From a virus: a DNA stretch of 43,574 bases. The notes below the pieces were generated by a model, which saw nothing but the letters and a program-made list of their open reading frames with translations, had not been told where the DNA came from and did no database searches. Numbering within the stretch: position 1 is the first letter of the stretch; each line of letters opens with the position of its first letter. The stretch lies in IMG/VR virus record IMGVR_UViG_3300038309_000034, positions 1 through 43,574 of that record. One strand, 5' to 3'. The position numbers and the translations under genes are program-made. Positions 1-8,093 of this stretch are shown here, piece after piece.

Positions 1-99
1 TTTTTCACCTTTGTTCCTCTGACTGGAACCACTACCATGTCCAATGCATCCATGGGTGATGCATCTATTACCAAGGTATCTGCTGGTGTCGAGCCGACT
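1..99. repeat. Left copy of 99-bp terminal overlap
   Basis: Bases 1-99 are identical to 43476-43574. Both copies lie inside the major capsid coding sequence and the frame is preserved when the ends are joined. This is best explained as the overlap left by a circular (k-mer based) assembly, not as a biological terminal repeat. Confidence 0.95.
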
Positions 100-849
100 G
101 CCGGGTCCATCGAAATGGGCCGACAGATCGTAACCGTAGAGACTCCCATTATCTGCCGGACCATCGTGTCCATGCTTGAGGATGTTCAGGATCGTCTGAG
201 CGTTCGCTCTCGTCTCCCGGAGAACTACGGTCGCCAAATTCAAAAACACGAAGACCGGGTACTCCTGGTTAAAGGTGTGCAGGCGGCTCGTACCGCAGCA
301 GGTCCCGTCTCTGACATCCCCGGTGGTACCGTAAAGACGTATGCCGCTGCTGGTGATGAAACAGACCCCGATGCAGCAGAGGCCCTTGTTCTTTCTCTGG
401 CCCAGGCCATGGATGAAAAAGAGGTTCCCCGTGAAAATGGTATCATGATGGTTGATCCGGAAACCTACTACACCCTGCTCCAGGCCAACAAGCTCATCAG
501 CACCGACTACAATATGAACAACGGTGACTACTCCTCTGTACGTATCCTACGTGCTGGCGGATTCCCGCTGATGGCCACCAACAGGTTCCAGCAGACTGCT
601 GATGACGGCTCTACCTCTGGCTCTATCGGAAACCTCTATGGTTCCGAGTATTACACTGATGCCACAGGTGCCCGCATTAAGGGCCTGTTCGTGACCAATG
701 AAATGCTCATGGTAGCTGAGGCAATTCCCCTGACTCCCAAAGTCTGGTGGAGCGATCAGCTTCTTTGCTGGTTCATTGATGCTTTCAAAGCTATCGGCGC
801 GGCTGTTGACCGTGCTGATTATGCTGCTGGCATCTTCGAACACGCATGA
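1..849 (+). CDS. Major capsid protein, C-terminal 282 residues (5' end at window end)
   Basis: This is the T7 gp10A-type major capsid protein that forms the icosahedral shell. The frame is open from base 1 to the TGA at 847-849. Joined in phase to the ATG at 43338 across the circular junction it makes a protein of 328 residues, close to the T7 length of 345. The ATG at 37 is internal and not a start. The identification rests on the position directly downstream of portal and scaffold genes and upstream of tail tube A, together with the HK97-type mixed alpha/beta composition ending in a hydrophobic C-terminus. There is no in-frame extension past the stop, which is followed at once by TAA in the same frame, so no gp10B-like readthrough product is evident. 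Confidence 0.93.
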   Translation, partial: FFTFVPLTGTTTMSNASMGDASITKVSAGVEPTAGSIEMGRQIVTVETPIICRTIVSMLEDVQDRLSVRSRLPENYGRQIQKHEDRVLLVKGVQAARTAAGPVSDIPGGTVKTYAAAGDETDPDAAEALVLSLAQAMDEKEVPRENGIMMVDPETYYTLLQANKLISTDYNMNNGDYSSVRILRAGGFPLMATNRFQQTADDGSTSGSIGNLYGSEYYTDATGARIKGLFVTNEMLMVAEAIPLTPKVWWSDQLLCWFIDAFKAIGAAVDRADYAAGIFEHA

Positions 850-855
850 TAACTA

Positions 856-922
856 CTAATAATGGGATAGTGTGTGTTACGGAGTATTAACTGGGGATAG
901 CCCAGACACAACCCCATATTAG
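856..922 (+). ncRNA. Structured RNA element 1 in capsid 3' UTR
   Basis: This stretch folds into nested helices. P1 is CTAAT (856-860) with ATTAG (918-922), continued after one bulged base by ATGGG (862-866) with CCCAT (913-917). P2 is TGTGT (871-875) with ACACA (906-910). P3 is CTGGG (891-895) with CCCAG (901-905), stacked directly on P2. The single-stranded parts ATAG, GTTAC and GTATTAA recur at equivalent places in element 2, while the helices differ in sequence but keep pairing. It starts seven bases after the capsid stop codon. No known RNA family was recognised, and its function is unknown. Confidence 0.7.
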
Positions 923-1017
923 AATAGTGGGAAAGCGTGATAGCGCGTTACTGGCCTGTGCACAGGTAAAGGAACAGCGTATTAACTGGGTCGGACCCAG
1001 GCGTAGCTTCCACTATT
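923..1017 (+). ncRNA. Structured RNA element 2 in capsid 3' UTR
   Basis: This is a second copy of the element just upstream. P1 is AATAGTGG (923-930) with CCACTATT (1010-1017), plus AAGC (933-936) with GCTT (1006-1009). P2 is CGC (944-946) with GCG (1001-1003). P3 is CTGGG (986-990) with CCCAG (996-1000). The conserved linkers ATAG, GTTAC and GTATTAA sit in the same order as in element 1. An extra hairpin, CCTGTGCACAGG at 955-966, is inserted between GTTAC and GTATTAA. Different helices that keep their pairing between copies argue for a conserved RNA rather than chance. It ends 18 bases before the terminator. Confidence 0.7.
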
Positions 1018-1035
1018 ATAGTTGTTCTTGTGCTT

Positions 1036-1069
1036 ATGTCCTGCGGATTATTCCGTAGGGCATTTTTTT
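1036..1069 (+). terminator. Rho-independent terminator after capsid gene (T-phi analogue)
   Basis: Bases 1036-1063 form a 12-bp hairpin (two G-T wobbles) with loop TTAT, and the strand continues into a run of seven T at 1063-1069. The position right after the capsid gene matches the T-phi terminator of T7, which stops most phage RNA polymerase after gene 10 and lets part read on into the tail genes. Confidence 0.92.
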
Positions 1070-1087
1070 CATACTTAGGAGAATTCT

Positions 1088-1675
1088 ATGGCAATAACAG
1101 TAAATCAAGATGAACTGACCATCATAAATTCCATGCTGGCAGGCCTGGGTGATCTCCCGGTGGAAGACCTGGAGGAGGCTGCCAGTGATGCAGATGTCCT
1201 CAAGGCAAGACAGCACTTGAAACAAATAATGATCTCTGAACAGACCCTTGGTTGGTGGTTCAATACAGAAACTTGGGAGTTTACCCCGGATGGAACAACC
1301 GGGTATATAGACCTCCCTGATAATACTATTAGGATAAAGGGTCAGGAGCAGTACATAATTAGGGGGGGATTTTTGTATGATGTTACCAATCATACTCTGG
1401 TTATTGATGAAGACACGATAGACCTTAATCTGGTTCTTCTTCTGGACTATGATGAGGTTCCTTACAGCTTCTTCCAGTACATCCAGGCCAAGGCCAGATA
1501 CAGCTTCTTCCTCCAAGAGGACGGAGATCCACAGCAGACACAGCTTTTGGCCAGAGAATACTCAGAGACTCTCAGGGTTATACAGGATGAGAATATTCAA
1601 TTCAAGTCTCCTAATGCCTTTACGAAGAACCCCACGGTACAACGGGTATTCAGCGGCTGGACCAGTAGGAGGTAA
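1088..1675 (+). CDS. Tail tubular protein A (gp11-like)
   Basis: This 195-residue product matches the length of T7 gp11 (196 residues), the gatekeeper ring that joins the portal to the nozzle of the short tail. It opens with a helical segment (VNQDELTIINSMLAGLGDLP) followed by residues of the typical W-W-F-N-T-E-T-W-E-F block around position 55, a pattern seen in tail tube A proteins of T7-like phages. The start is an ATG preceded by TTAGGAG. It follows the capsid terminator and precedes tail tube B by two bases, so it is expressed by readthrough from the capsid promoter. Confidence 0.9.
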   Translation: MAITVNQDELTIINSMLAGLGDLPVEDLEEAASDADVLKARQHLKQIMISEQTLGWWFNTETWEFTPDGTTGYIDLPDNTIRIKGQEQYIIRGGFLYDVTNHTLVIDEDTIDLNLVLLLDYDEVPYSFFQYIQAKARYSFFLQEDGDPQQTQLLAREYSETLRVIQDENIQFKSPNAFTKNPTVQRVFSGWTSRR

Positions 1676-1677
1676 GC

Positions 1678-4176
1678 ATGTCAACTTTAACAGGAACAGT
1701 GGGTAATCTAATTCAAGGAGTATCCCAGCAAGATCCACATGTTAGAGCGCTCGGTCAGGTAACTGAGCAGATTAATATGAGGAGTAACACTGCTCTTGGA
1801 CTGGTTCGTAGACCTGGCACTAAATTTGAGTTTGCTATACCGGCAGATCTTACTATTGATCAAGACACTGCCGTGTATGAATACACATCAGGTGACGATA
1901 AATACATCGTATTCCTTCGTCCTGACGGAATGGCCGTTCTGGATTACGAGGGAAACTATCAGGCTATTTCTGGTGGATATGACGCCTATACTGCTGAGTT
2001 CAAGGACCCGGCCCTTTCCGCTGTTCATAATTTATCTGACTATGTTGGTTCTGCGGAATCTTCAGAGAGCCTTATGGCCCACACCGTAGCTGATACAACT
2101 TTTATTCTAAACAAAGAGGTTACAGTAGGGGACACACAGACATCAGCATATGTAAGTTCCGCTAATACCCGTAGTTATATCTATGTAAAAAAGGTAGAAT
2201 ACGGAGCCGCCTATGTTATCAACGAGAACACTGGAGGGAGTGCAATAACTGCCGCCTCTATAGTTCTGCCTACATCTAAAACAGTGGCCGCGGGCAGCGT
2301 TAACCTGGAAAACCTGACCTCTCCAAGCAACGTAGCCTTTTATCTGGCAGACGCTTTAATTCTGGCTGGATACACAGCGTATGTAGTAGGAGATTCTACA
2401 ATTGCAGTTGTAGGAAAAGACATGTCAGTTGACTCGGATTATCCGGATAACATCTTAGTGTATAAAGACAAGATTGCCAGATATGAGGATCTTCCCCCTA
2501 TTGGCGATGACATTCAGGACGTTCAGATAGTCGGAGACACTAATGCAGAGAATAAGTACTACGTAAAGGGCACTGGAGCTAAGTATTCAAAGACGAGTGT
2601 TCCTTATCAGAATCCCTTAGTTACCACAGTGTCTATTCTCGTTGGAACTTTCACACAATATCTATTTACGGATTTCAGATGGGATGAGGTAGCAGATGAT
2701 TTACAGGCTGAGGATCTAAACGGAATAGATCCGTACTCTATGCCTCACCTTCTAAGCAAAACGGCTTCTGGATTTTTAGTATCCATTGGCGACTGGGAGA
2801 ATCGGCCTGCGGGAGATGGGGACACCAATCCGGCTCCTAAATTTATAGGGCGGACTATCTCAGATATCTCCGATTACCAGAATCGCCTGGTATTTCTCGC
2901 GGGGAGATACCTGTGTGCCAGTAGAACAGATGAATGGTTCGCCTTCTGGAAAGACACAGTAATAACGGTTAATCCCGCAAACCCTGTGAATATCTCAGCA
3001 GGCACAGAATTATTCAGTTCAGCGAAGGTAGCTGGAGATTTCATTGCATTTTCTACTAATGGTCCCTACAGGGTCTTTGGGCAATCAGAGCCATTTACTG
3101 CGTCTTCTCCTCTTGTTAAGGTTGCAGACCTGCAAATATCAAAACGAGCCAATCCGAAGACCACAAAACTTGGGGTGATAGCTGCGTATTCCTCTGGGGT
3201 AAACACAAATCTTCAGGAATTGGTTGTTACAGGGGACTCTCGATTGATCCTCCCGTTGCCCCTGACAAGTCACATACCCTCCTATATTGAGCATGATGTA
3301 GTTCAGATTGAAATGCATAATGCATATAATATGGCTTTTGTGCGTACAAAGAATGGATACGCCCCATCAATGGAGCTATATGTATACGAGGGGGGTTCAG
3401 ACTCATCTGGTAAACAGGTACAACAATCTTGGGGAAAATGGGTATTCGGTTCTTTAACCTACCCAGACCATATCAGGCATATGTGGCTAAACGAGAACAC
3501 TCTGTATCTTATACTGGCACACCGAGATGACGCAACTAAGTGCTACGTCTACAGTATTCCCCTTGATCCGGCCTACACTGAGTACCTTACAGGATTCAGA
3601 CCAACAGTGGATAGGATGCAAGAAGTAACCACAGAGGCCCTCAATCCTACAGAGGCTGATATAAATTGTGGGGATACCATAGTGTGTATACTTACGGATG
3701 ACGACTCAGGAGCCCAGTTGGCGGCCACCAGTTCAGGAGACAGGCTGTACATTGACGATCCTACAATTGACGTGCCGACAGACGTACTTGTTGGACGGCC
3801 CATGGAAAGTTCAGTTACCTTGAGTCCCCTATATCTAAGACACGCCGACGGATCTCCGAGAATCACAAGCAGGACACAGTTAAAAAGAATGTGGTTGAAT
3901 TATGTAGCTACTGGACATATAGAGGTTGAAGTAACCGACAAGGCAGGGACAGTCACAACAAAAGTATGGGACTGTTCAGAGGATGCTATTAATGGTATAT
4001 GGGACAGTCTGGCTCTACAGTCAGGAAGCCTCACAGTGCCGTTAAGGGGAACTAACACGGATGTAACCATCAAAATTAAAAGCTCTGATTATAAGCCCTT
4101 GAGTGTAACATCTTTGCAGTTTACTGCAAGGTATGGAAGACGGGCATCTACTCGGGCTAAGAATACAGTAATTTAA
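1678..4176 (+). CDS. Tail tubular protein B (gp12-like)
   Basis: The 832-residue product corresponds to T7 gp12 (794 residues), the nozzle of the tail. The N-terminus GNLIQGVSQQDPHVRALGQV is the family's signature opening (query on 'gVSqQ...r...Q...Q.N'). The protein is rich in beta strands and contains the usual block on tail protein fold with 'RTISDISDYQNRLVFLAG' near residue 395. AGGAGG directly precedes the ATG. It lies between tail tube A and the first internal virion protein, in the same order as in T7. Confidence 0.92.
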   Translation: MSTLTGTVGNLIQGVSQQDPHVRALGQVTEQINMRSNTALGLVRRPGTKFEFAIPADLTIDQDTAVYEYTSGDDKYIVFLRPDGMAVLDYEGNYQAISGGYDAYTAEFKDPALSAVHNLSDYVGSAESSESLMAHTVADTTFILNKEVTVGDTQTSAYVSSANTRSYIYVKKVEYGAAYVINENTGGSAITAASIVLPTSKTVAAGSVNLENLTSPSNVAFYLADALILAGYTAYVVGDSTIAVVGKDMSVDSDYPDNILVYKDKIARYEDLPPIGDDIQDVQIVGDTNAENKYYVKGTGAKYSKTSVPYQNPLVTTVSILVGTFTQYLFTDFRWDEVADDLQAEDLNGIDPYSMPHLLSKTASGFLVSIGDWENRPAGDGDTNPAPKFIGRTISDISDYQNRLVFLAGRYLCASRTDEWFAFWKDTVITVNPANPVNISAGTELFSSAKVAGDFIAFSTNGPYRVFGQSEPFTASSPLVKVADLQISKRANPKTTKLGVIAAYSSGVNTNLQELVVTGDSRLILPLPLTSHIPSYIEHDVVQIEMHNAYNMAFVRTKNGYAPSMELYVYEGGSDSSGKQVQQSWGKWVFGSLTYPDHIRHMWLNENTLYLILAHRDDATKCYVYSIPLDPAYTEYLTGFRPTVDRMQEVTTEALNPTEADINCGDTIVCILTDDDSGAQLAATSSGDRLYIDDPTIDVPTDVLVGRPMESSVTLSPLYLRHADGSPRITSRTQLKRMWLNYVATGHIEVEVTDKAGTVTTKVWDCSEDAINGIWDSLALQSGSLTVPLRGTNTDVTIKIKSSDYKPLSVTSLQFTARYGRRASTRAKNTVI

Positions 4177-4185
4177 GGAGGAACT

Positions 4186-4740
4186 ATGGCAGGAGCCGCA
4201 GCATATCAAGTTGCCAGCACAAGTATTCAAATATACGGTGCCTTAAGCAGCATTTACATGCAGAAAATAAACAGGGACCTCCAGAAGCGCGCCCTTAAGC
4301 GGCAACTGCTGAAAGCTCAAGAGGTTTCTCTACAGAACTCCCAGGCGGCCCTCAATCTCTTGAGGGATCTCCGGGATGAGAAGATGAGGGGGTCTCTTAG
4401 TATCCAAAAACAAAAAGCGCAGGCCAAAGGGCAGGCGAGGGTACAGGCAGCCCAGATAGGTGGAAGTGCAGAACCGGCAGTTGCAGCCATCGAGCTTGCT
4501 GCCGGAGATGCTTCCACTGAACTGGCTGTTAGACACGAGGCAGCAGTAGCAGACATTGACAGTCAGGCCAGAAAAGCAGTTCAGGGAGTCAAGGATAGTT
4601 TATTCAGTATGGATATGACAATTGATCCTTATGATATTATCTCTCCGTTACTTCAGATTGGATCGGCTGCCACTGGACATGCAGTGAACATGTATTCCAT
4701 GGGAAAAAATATCTATGGCCAAGACATTGACAGGAGTTGA
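4186..4740 (+). CDS. Internal virion protein (gp14-like)
   Basis: The product has 184 residues, near the 196 of T7 gp14, which leaves the capsid core and is thought to make the pore in the outer membrane during ejection. The N-terminal 30 residues are moderately hydrophobic and alanine-rich, and the centre is a long charged helix with many Gln, Lys and Ala residues. No enzymatic motif is visible. The assignment relies on position between tail tube B and the two large internal proteins and on length. The stop precedes the next gene's ATG by two bases. Confidence 0.75.
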   Translation: MAGAAAYQVASTSIQIYGALSSIYMQKINRDLQKRALKRQLLKAQEVSLQNSQAALNLLRDLRDEKMRGSLSIQKQKAQAKGQARVQAAQIGGSAEPAVAAIELAAGDASTELAVRHEAAVADIDSQARKAVQGVKDSLFSMDMTIDPYDIISPLLQIGSAATGHAVNMYSMGKNIYGQDIDRS

Positions 4741-4742
4741 TA

Positions 4743-7700
4743 ATGAGTAGAGAATTTTTTAGAAGTGTTCCTGGGCCTCCTCGGGCACCGCATGTTTCCT
4801 ATGATAAGACAGCCCAGGCATTAAACAACTTGGCTGCTAATGTAGGGGCCTTTGCCGGAATCAGTAATCAGCAGAACAAGGAACTGCAACAGGCCAGGGC
4901 CCAAGCAGATCTCTTTGCTGGATACATTAATCCTGAGGACTATGAAAGGGATGCAGCATACAGTAGGACCGTGAGCAGCACTCAGAACCAGGAATGGATG
5001 CAGAGCCAGTATGACGAAATAAAGGCCTTTGCCGATGACCCCTCGCACTCTTTCGGCTCAATGTCCAATGAGGACTATCAGAAGTATCTATATGATAACT
5101 TCAACAGCAGACTCAAGAGCCTTGAAGAGGACAAATTCAAGAATCTCAAGAGTGGTGACCTTACTCAACTCTTCTCAGAAAACATCAGCAAACTCACTGC
5201 AAATTTCAGTAAGATCAAAACAGCCCAGACGCAAGAGAAGCTTATCAGATCAACAACTGAGTATGTGACCAGTTTATTCAGTGATCCCAATAGGGACCCT
5301 GCGATGATCAATGAAAACATCTCTAAGCTTGAATCTATCAAGCACATCACAAAAAAAGAGATGGCTGGTATTTTCATGTCGGCTGCTACCAAGGCGGCGG
5401 CTGATGGGAGATCTGTTGGAATTGATTATATCGAATCCTCTGTTATCGGAAGCTTTCCTGAACTTCAGGGACAACTGAATTCAGCCAAAGGGATTCTTGC
5501 AAGAAAGCAGAATGACATCAATGCAAAACTGGTTTATGATACAAGACAGGATATCGCACTAAAGGCAGAAAACGGGCTATTCTCCAGAGAAGATGCAGAC
5601 AGTCTTCGAGTGGACGAGCGCTATGCCGCTATATCCGACTCTGAGCTGATAAGTGCAGTACACAGAAGCCGAGAGGCTTCCCAGAAGCTGGGACACTTAC
5701 AGGGACTTGAGGCTGCACTTATAGAGGGAACTACAATCCCCTCTGCCAGTTCCTCCGATCTAAACAGGGCGGCCGATAATGTCTACGATAGGTTTCAGAT
5801 CGATGGAGACCCGCATACCTCAATTAGCAACTATCTTCCTACTGTTCTTAAGAGCGGCGTAATGGCAAGAAAGGCTAAGGGGTACATTGAGCGGGCGCTG
5901 GTTCCTAATGAGCCTGGAGATACAGCAAGTCCCGAATTTGCAAATATCTTAACCTGGTACAAAGAGTTCAGTGATGAAGGGAAGGCTGGACTATTTGGCC
6001 TCTCAGAGGACCAGGCATTAGCATTGAAATACGCATATAATTCATTTAATCTTGCAGGAGATCCAAACGAAGCTGTAAAGGCTGCCCAGAACTCCTATTA
6101 TCAGTTTCTTACAAATAAAGCCAAGGGCGTAGTCCCTGCTATTATTCAGAATAGAAAGGCATTCTCAAAGGCAGTCCAAGTTAAGATGCAGGATATTGCT
6201 GAAGAGAGCAGGAGTGTATGGAAGTGGGACTCAGACGACGAGGTATCCATGGAAGTCCAGGCCCACCTTGAGGACACTGCCTATAACCTCTCCATGAAAT
6301 ACAACTATGACAACCCAAAGGATGCCCTGGATGCAGCCTGGGAGGCTATGCAGGGAGCAGGAACCGTTGGCCGCTTTGGCAAATACATGTACAAAGAACC
6401 TGAAGCCGGTCTAAAGAATATCATGCAGGTATCCGACGTCTCCGAAGTCCATGATTATCTGAAGGATTCAGTATGGCTCAAGAGTGTTCTCCCCGGTGTT
6501 GATACAGATGAAGTCAAGTTCAGTATAGTGGGATCTCCTGACGGATCTGATGCCCTGATCTATGTCTCAACTCCTGACAGTGTGGTTCAGCCTCATATAT
6601 TGGCATCCAAGGCAGCAGAGATGTATCGAGCCGATACTCTGGCCAAGGAACAGCTTGCAGCCATTGATAGCTTTGGAAATCTCTTGGATAAACGTAAGAA
6701 AGTGCAGGCCGCTAAAGAAGCTGAGGCCCAACGTTTGCTTAATCAACAATCGGATTATCAGAACGGTAACAGTCCGTACAGACAGGCTCCGTCCTTTGCA
6801 TTCCGGCAGATATACCTGAGCACAGATAATCCGGATACTCGGGAAATTCTCATGGATGCCTGGAAGAGTTACCAGAGGTCTCCCGATAAGCAAAAGCTCA
6901 AAGTGGCAATGAAAGGAGTATTTGGTGAACTCTCAGATAGGGTCCTGGAGGCGGTGACGGCGAATGACAGGACTATGGTAACTCAGGAACTCCTTGATCT
7001 CATAGGAGCCAGAGGAACTTCTGTTGATCCTCTTATTGAAGCAGAAGCGATAAGCCACGCTAAAGCAGTCAAACAGATGCCAGAGATTGGATTCCTTTCA
7101 AAGGTTGCCGAGTCTGCCTCTAAACTATTCCACAAGAAAGCCTTCTCTATGACCAATGAAAAGGAACTGGAGTCTGCTGATATTCCTGAGGTAGTTCATC
7201 AGGCTATGACAGAAAGATTCCCTGGGATGCAAGAACTATTATCCTCCTATGGAATAAGTGAAGATTTGTCAGCACCTGTAGAGATGTTTCCTGCCTCGGC
7301 AACATTTACCCAGGTCCCAGGAGACTATGAGAACACAGGGGCCTATCCATATGAAACAGCCATGGGTATTGTCATTGGGTCATCTGAGGGTGGAATAAAC
7401 TGGAGTGATGATCCAGCGGGGACCTCCGGTAATCCATTAAAGGGTACCAGTGTGTCTTCACAGTATGATCACAACTGGGCTTTTATGGGCATCAATACAT
7501 CCTCCTTTCCTAATTGGGAAGGCTGGAAGCTCATCAAAGGAATTGTTGATGATCCCAATATTCAGGACAAGACAGGTGCCGTAAACGAGCTTCTGCATGA
7601 TCCTGATGTGCGAACCTCAGCGGCAAAGTTGTACAAAGAGCAGTACTATGATCCTACATGCCAGTATCTAAATGATACCCGACTCTCAACATTGGCCTTT

Positions 7701-8093
7701 AATATTGGGATGAATACTTCTCTCCCGGTTAGGGGGACCGATGGTAAATACAAGAACCTATATGGTGCTGCCTTGCTTAGGCGCGCTGTTAATATTGTAA
7801 AGACCAACAAGGAGGGCACATGGGATACCACGGAAATCTCAAAAGAGGAAGCAAAATACATGAATTCAAATGCAGATGCAATCATGCCTGTGTTTGTTCA
7901 GGTCATCAAAGACTACTATGCTGCGGTGATCAAGAGTCATCCCTCCAAAGAGAAACACCGTAAAGAGTGGATGTCGAGAACAGAATCTGTAGCGGAGCAG
8001 TCAGGACTGCCCTTTGAGGATCTTCCTGAGGCAACCAAGCAGAGCTATCTTGAAAACCTTGCGGTACAAGAATATCAACGAGGAGTTAAGTAA
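4743..8093 (+). CDS. Internal virion protein (gp15-like) with C-terminal GH108-like muramidase domain
   Basis: The product has 1116 residues from the ATG at 4743; AGGAG lies upstream and an in-frame TTG at 4737 is disfavoured. Its position matches T7 gp15 (747 residues), a periplasmic ejection-tube protein, and the N-terminal 850 residues are mostly helical and Gln/Lys/Ala-rich as in that family. The C-terminal part, roughly residues 865-1010, differs: it has an E-G-G at 882-884 followed by D-D-P-A-G-T, a later G-I, and a STLAFNIGMN block. This resembles glycoside hydrolase family 108 (E-G-G...D-P-G-G-T...G-I, then V-N-x-G). E882 would be the catalytic acid. I infer local peptidoglycan cleavage during DNA entry. 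The lytic function in T7 sits on gp16 instead. Confidence 0.8.
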   Translation: MSREFFRSVPGPPRAPHVSYDKTAQALNNLAANVGAFAGISNQQNKELQQARAQADLFAGYINPEDYERDAAYSRTVSSTQNQEWMQSQYDEIKAFADDPSHSFGSMSNEDYQKYLYDNFNSRLKSLEEDKFKNLKSGDLTQLFSENISKLTANFSKIKTAQTQEKLIRSTTEYVTSLFSDPNRDPAMINENISKLESIKHITKKEMAGIFMSAATKAAADGRSVGIDYIESSVIGSFPELQGQLNSAKGILARKQNDINAKLVYDTRQDIALKAENGLFSREDADSLRVDERYAAISDSELISAVHRSREASQKLGHLQGLEAALIEGTTIPSASSSDLNRAADNVYDRFQIDGDPHTSISNYLPTVLKSGVMARKAKGYIERALVPNEPGDTASPEFANILTWYKEFSDEGKAGLFGLSEDQALALKYAYNSFNLAGDPNEAVKAAQNSYYQFLTNKAKGVVPAIIQNRKAFSKAVQVKMQDIAEESRSVWKWDSDDEVSMEVQAHLEDTAYNLSMKYNYDNPKDALDAAWEAMQGAGTVGRFGKYMYKEPEAGLKNIMQVSDVSEVHDYLKDSVWLKSVLPGVDTDEVKFSIVGSPDGSDALIYVSTPDSVVQPHILASKAAEMYRADTLAKEQLAAIDSFGNLLDKRKKVQAAKEAEAQRLLNQQSDYQNGNSPYRQAPSFAFRQIYLSTDNPDTREILMDAWKSYQRSPDKQKLKVAMKGVFGELSDRVLEAVTANDRTMVTQELLDLIGARGTSVDPLIEAEAISHAKAVKQMPEIGFLSKVAESASKLFHKKAFSMTNEKELESADIPEVVHQAMTERFPGMQELLSSYGISEDLSAPVEMFPASATFTQVPGDYENTGAYPYETAMGIVIGSSEGGINWSDDPAGTSGNPLKGTSVSSQYDHNWAFMGINTSSFPNWEGWKLIKGIVDDPNIQDKTGAVNELLHDPDVRTSAAKLYKEQYYDPTCQYLNDTRLSTLAFNIGMNTSLPVRGTDGKYKNLYGAALLRRAVNIVKTNKEGTWDTTEISKEEAKYMNSNADAIMPVFVQVIKDYYAAVIKSHPSKEKHRKEWMSRTESVAEQSGLPFEDLPEATKQSYLENLAVQEYQRGVK

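Noticed and set aside
856-1017. Known ribozyme or riboswitch identity for the tandem elements
   Set aside because: Hammerhead (CUGAUGA/GAAA), twister, pistol, HDV-like and fluoride or preQ1 patterns were considered and do not fit the conserved words.
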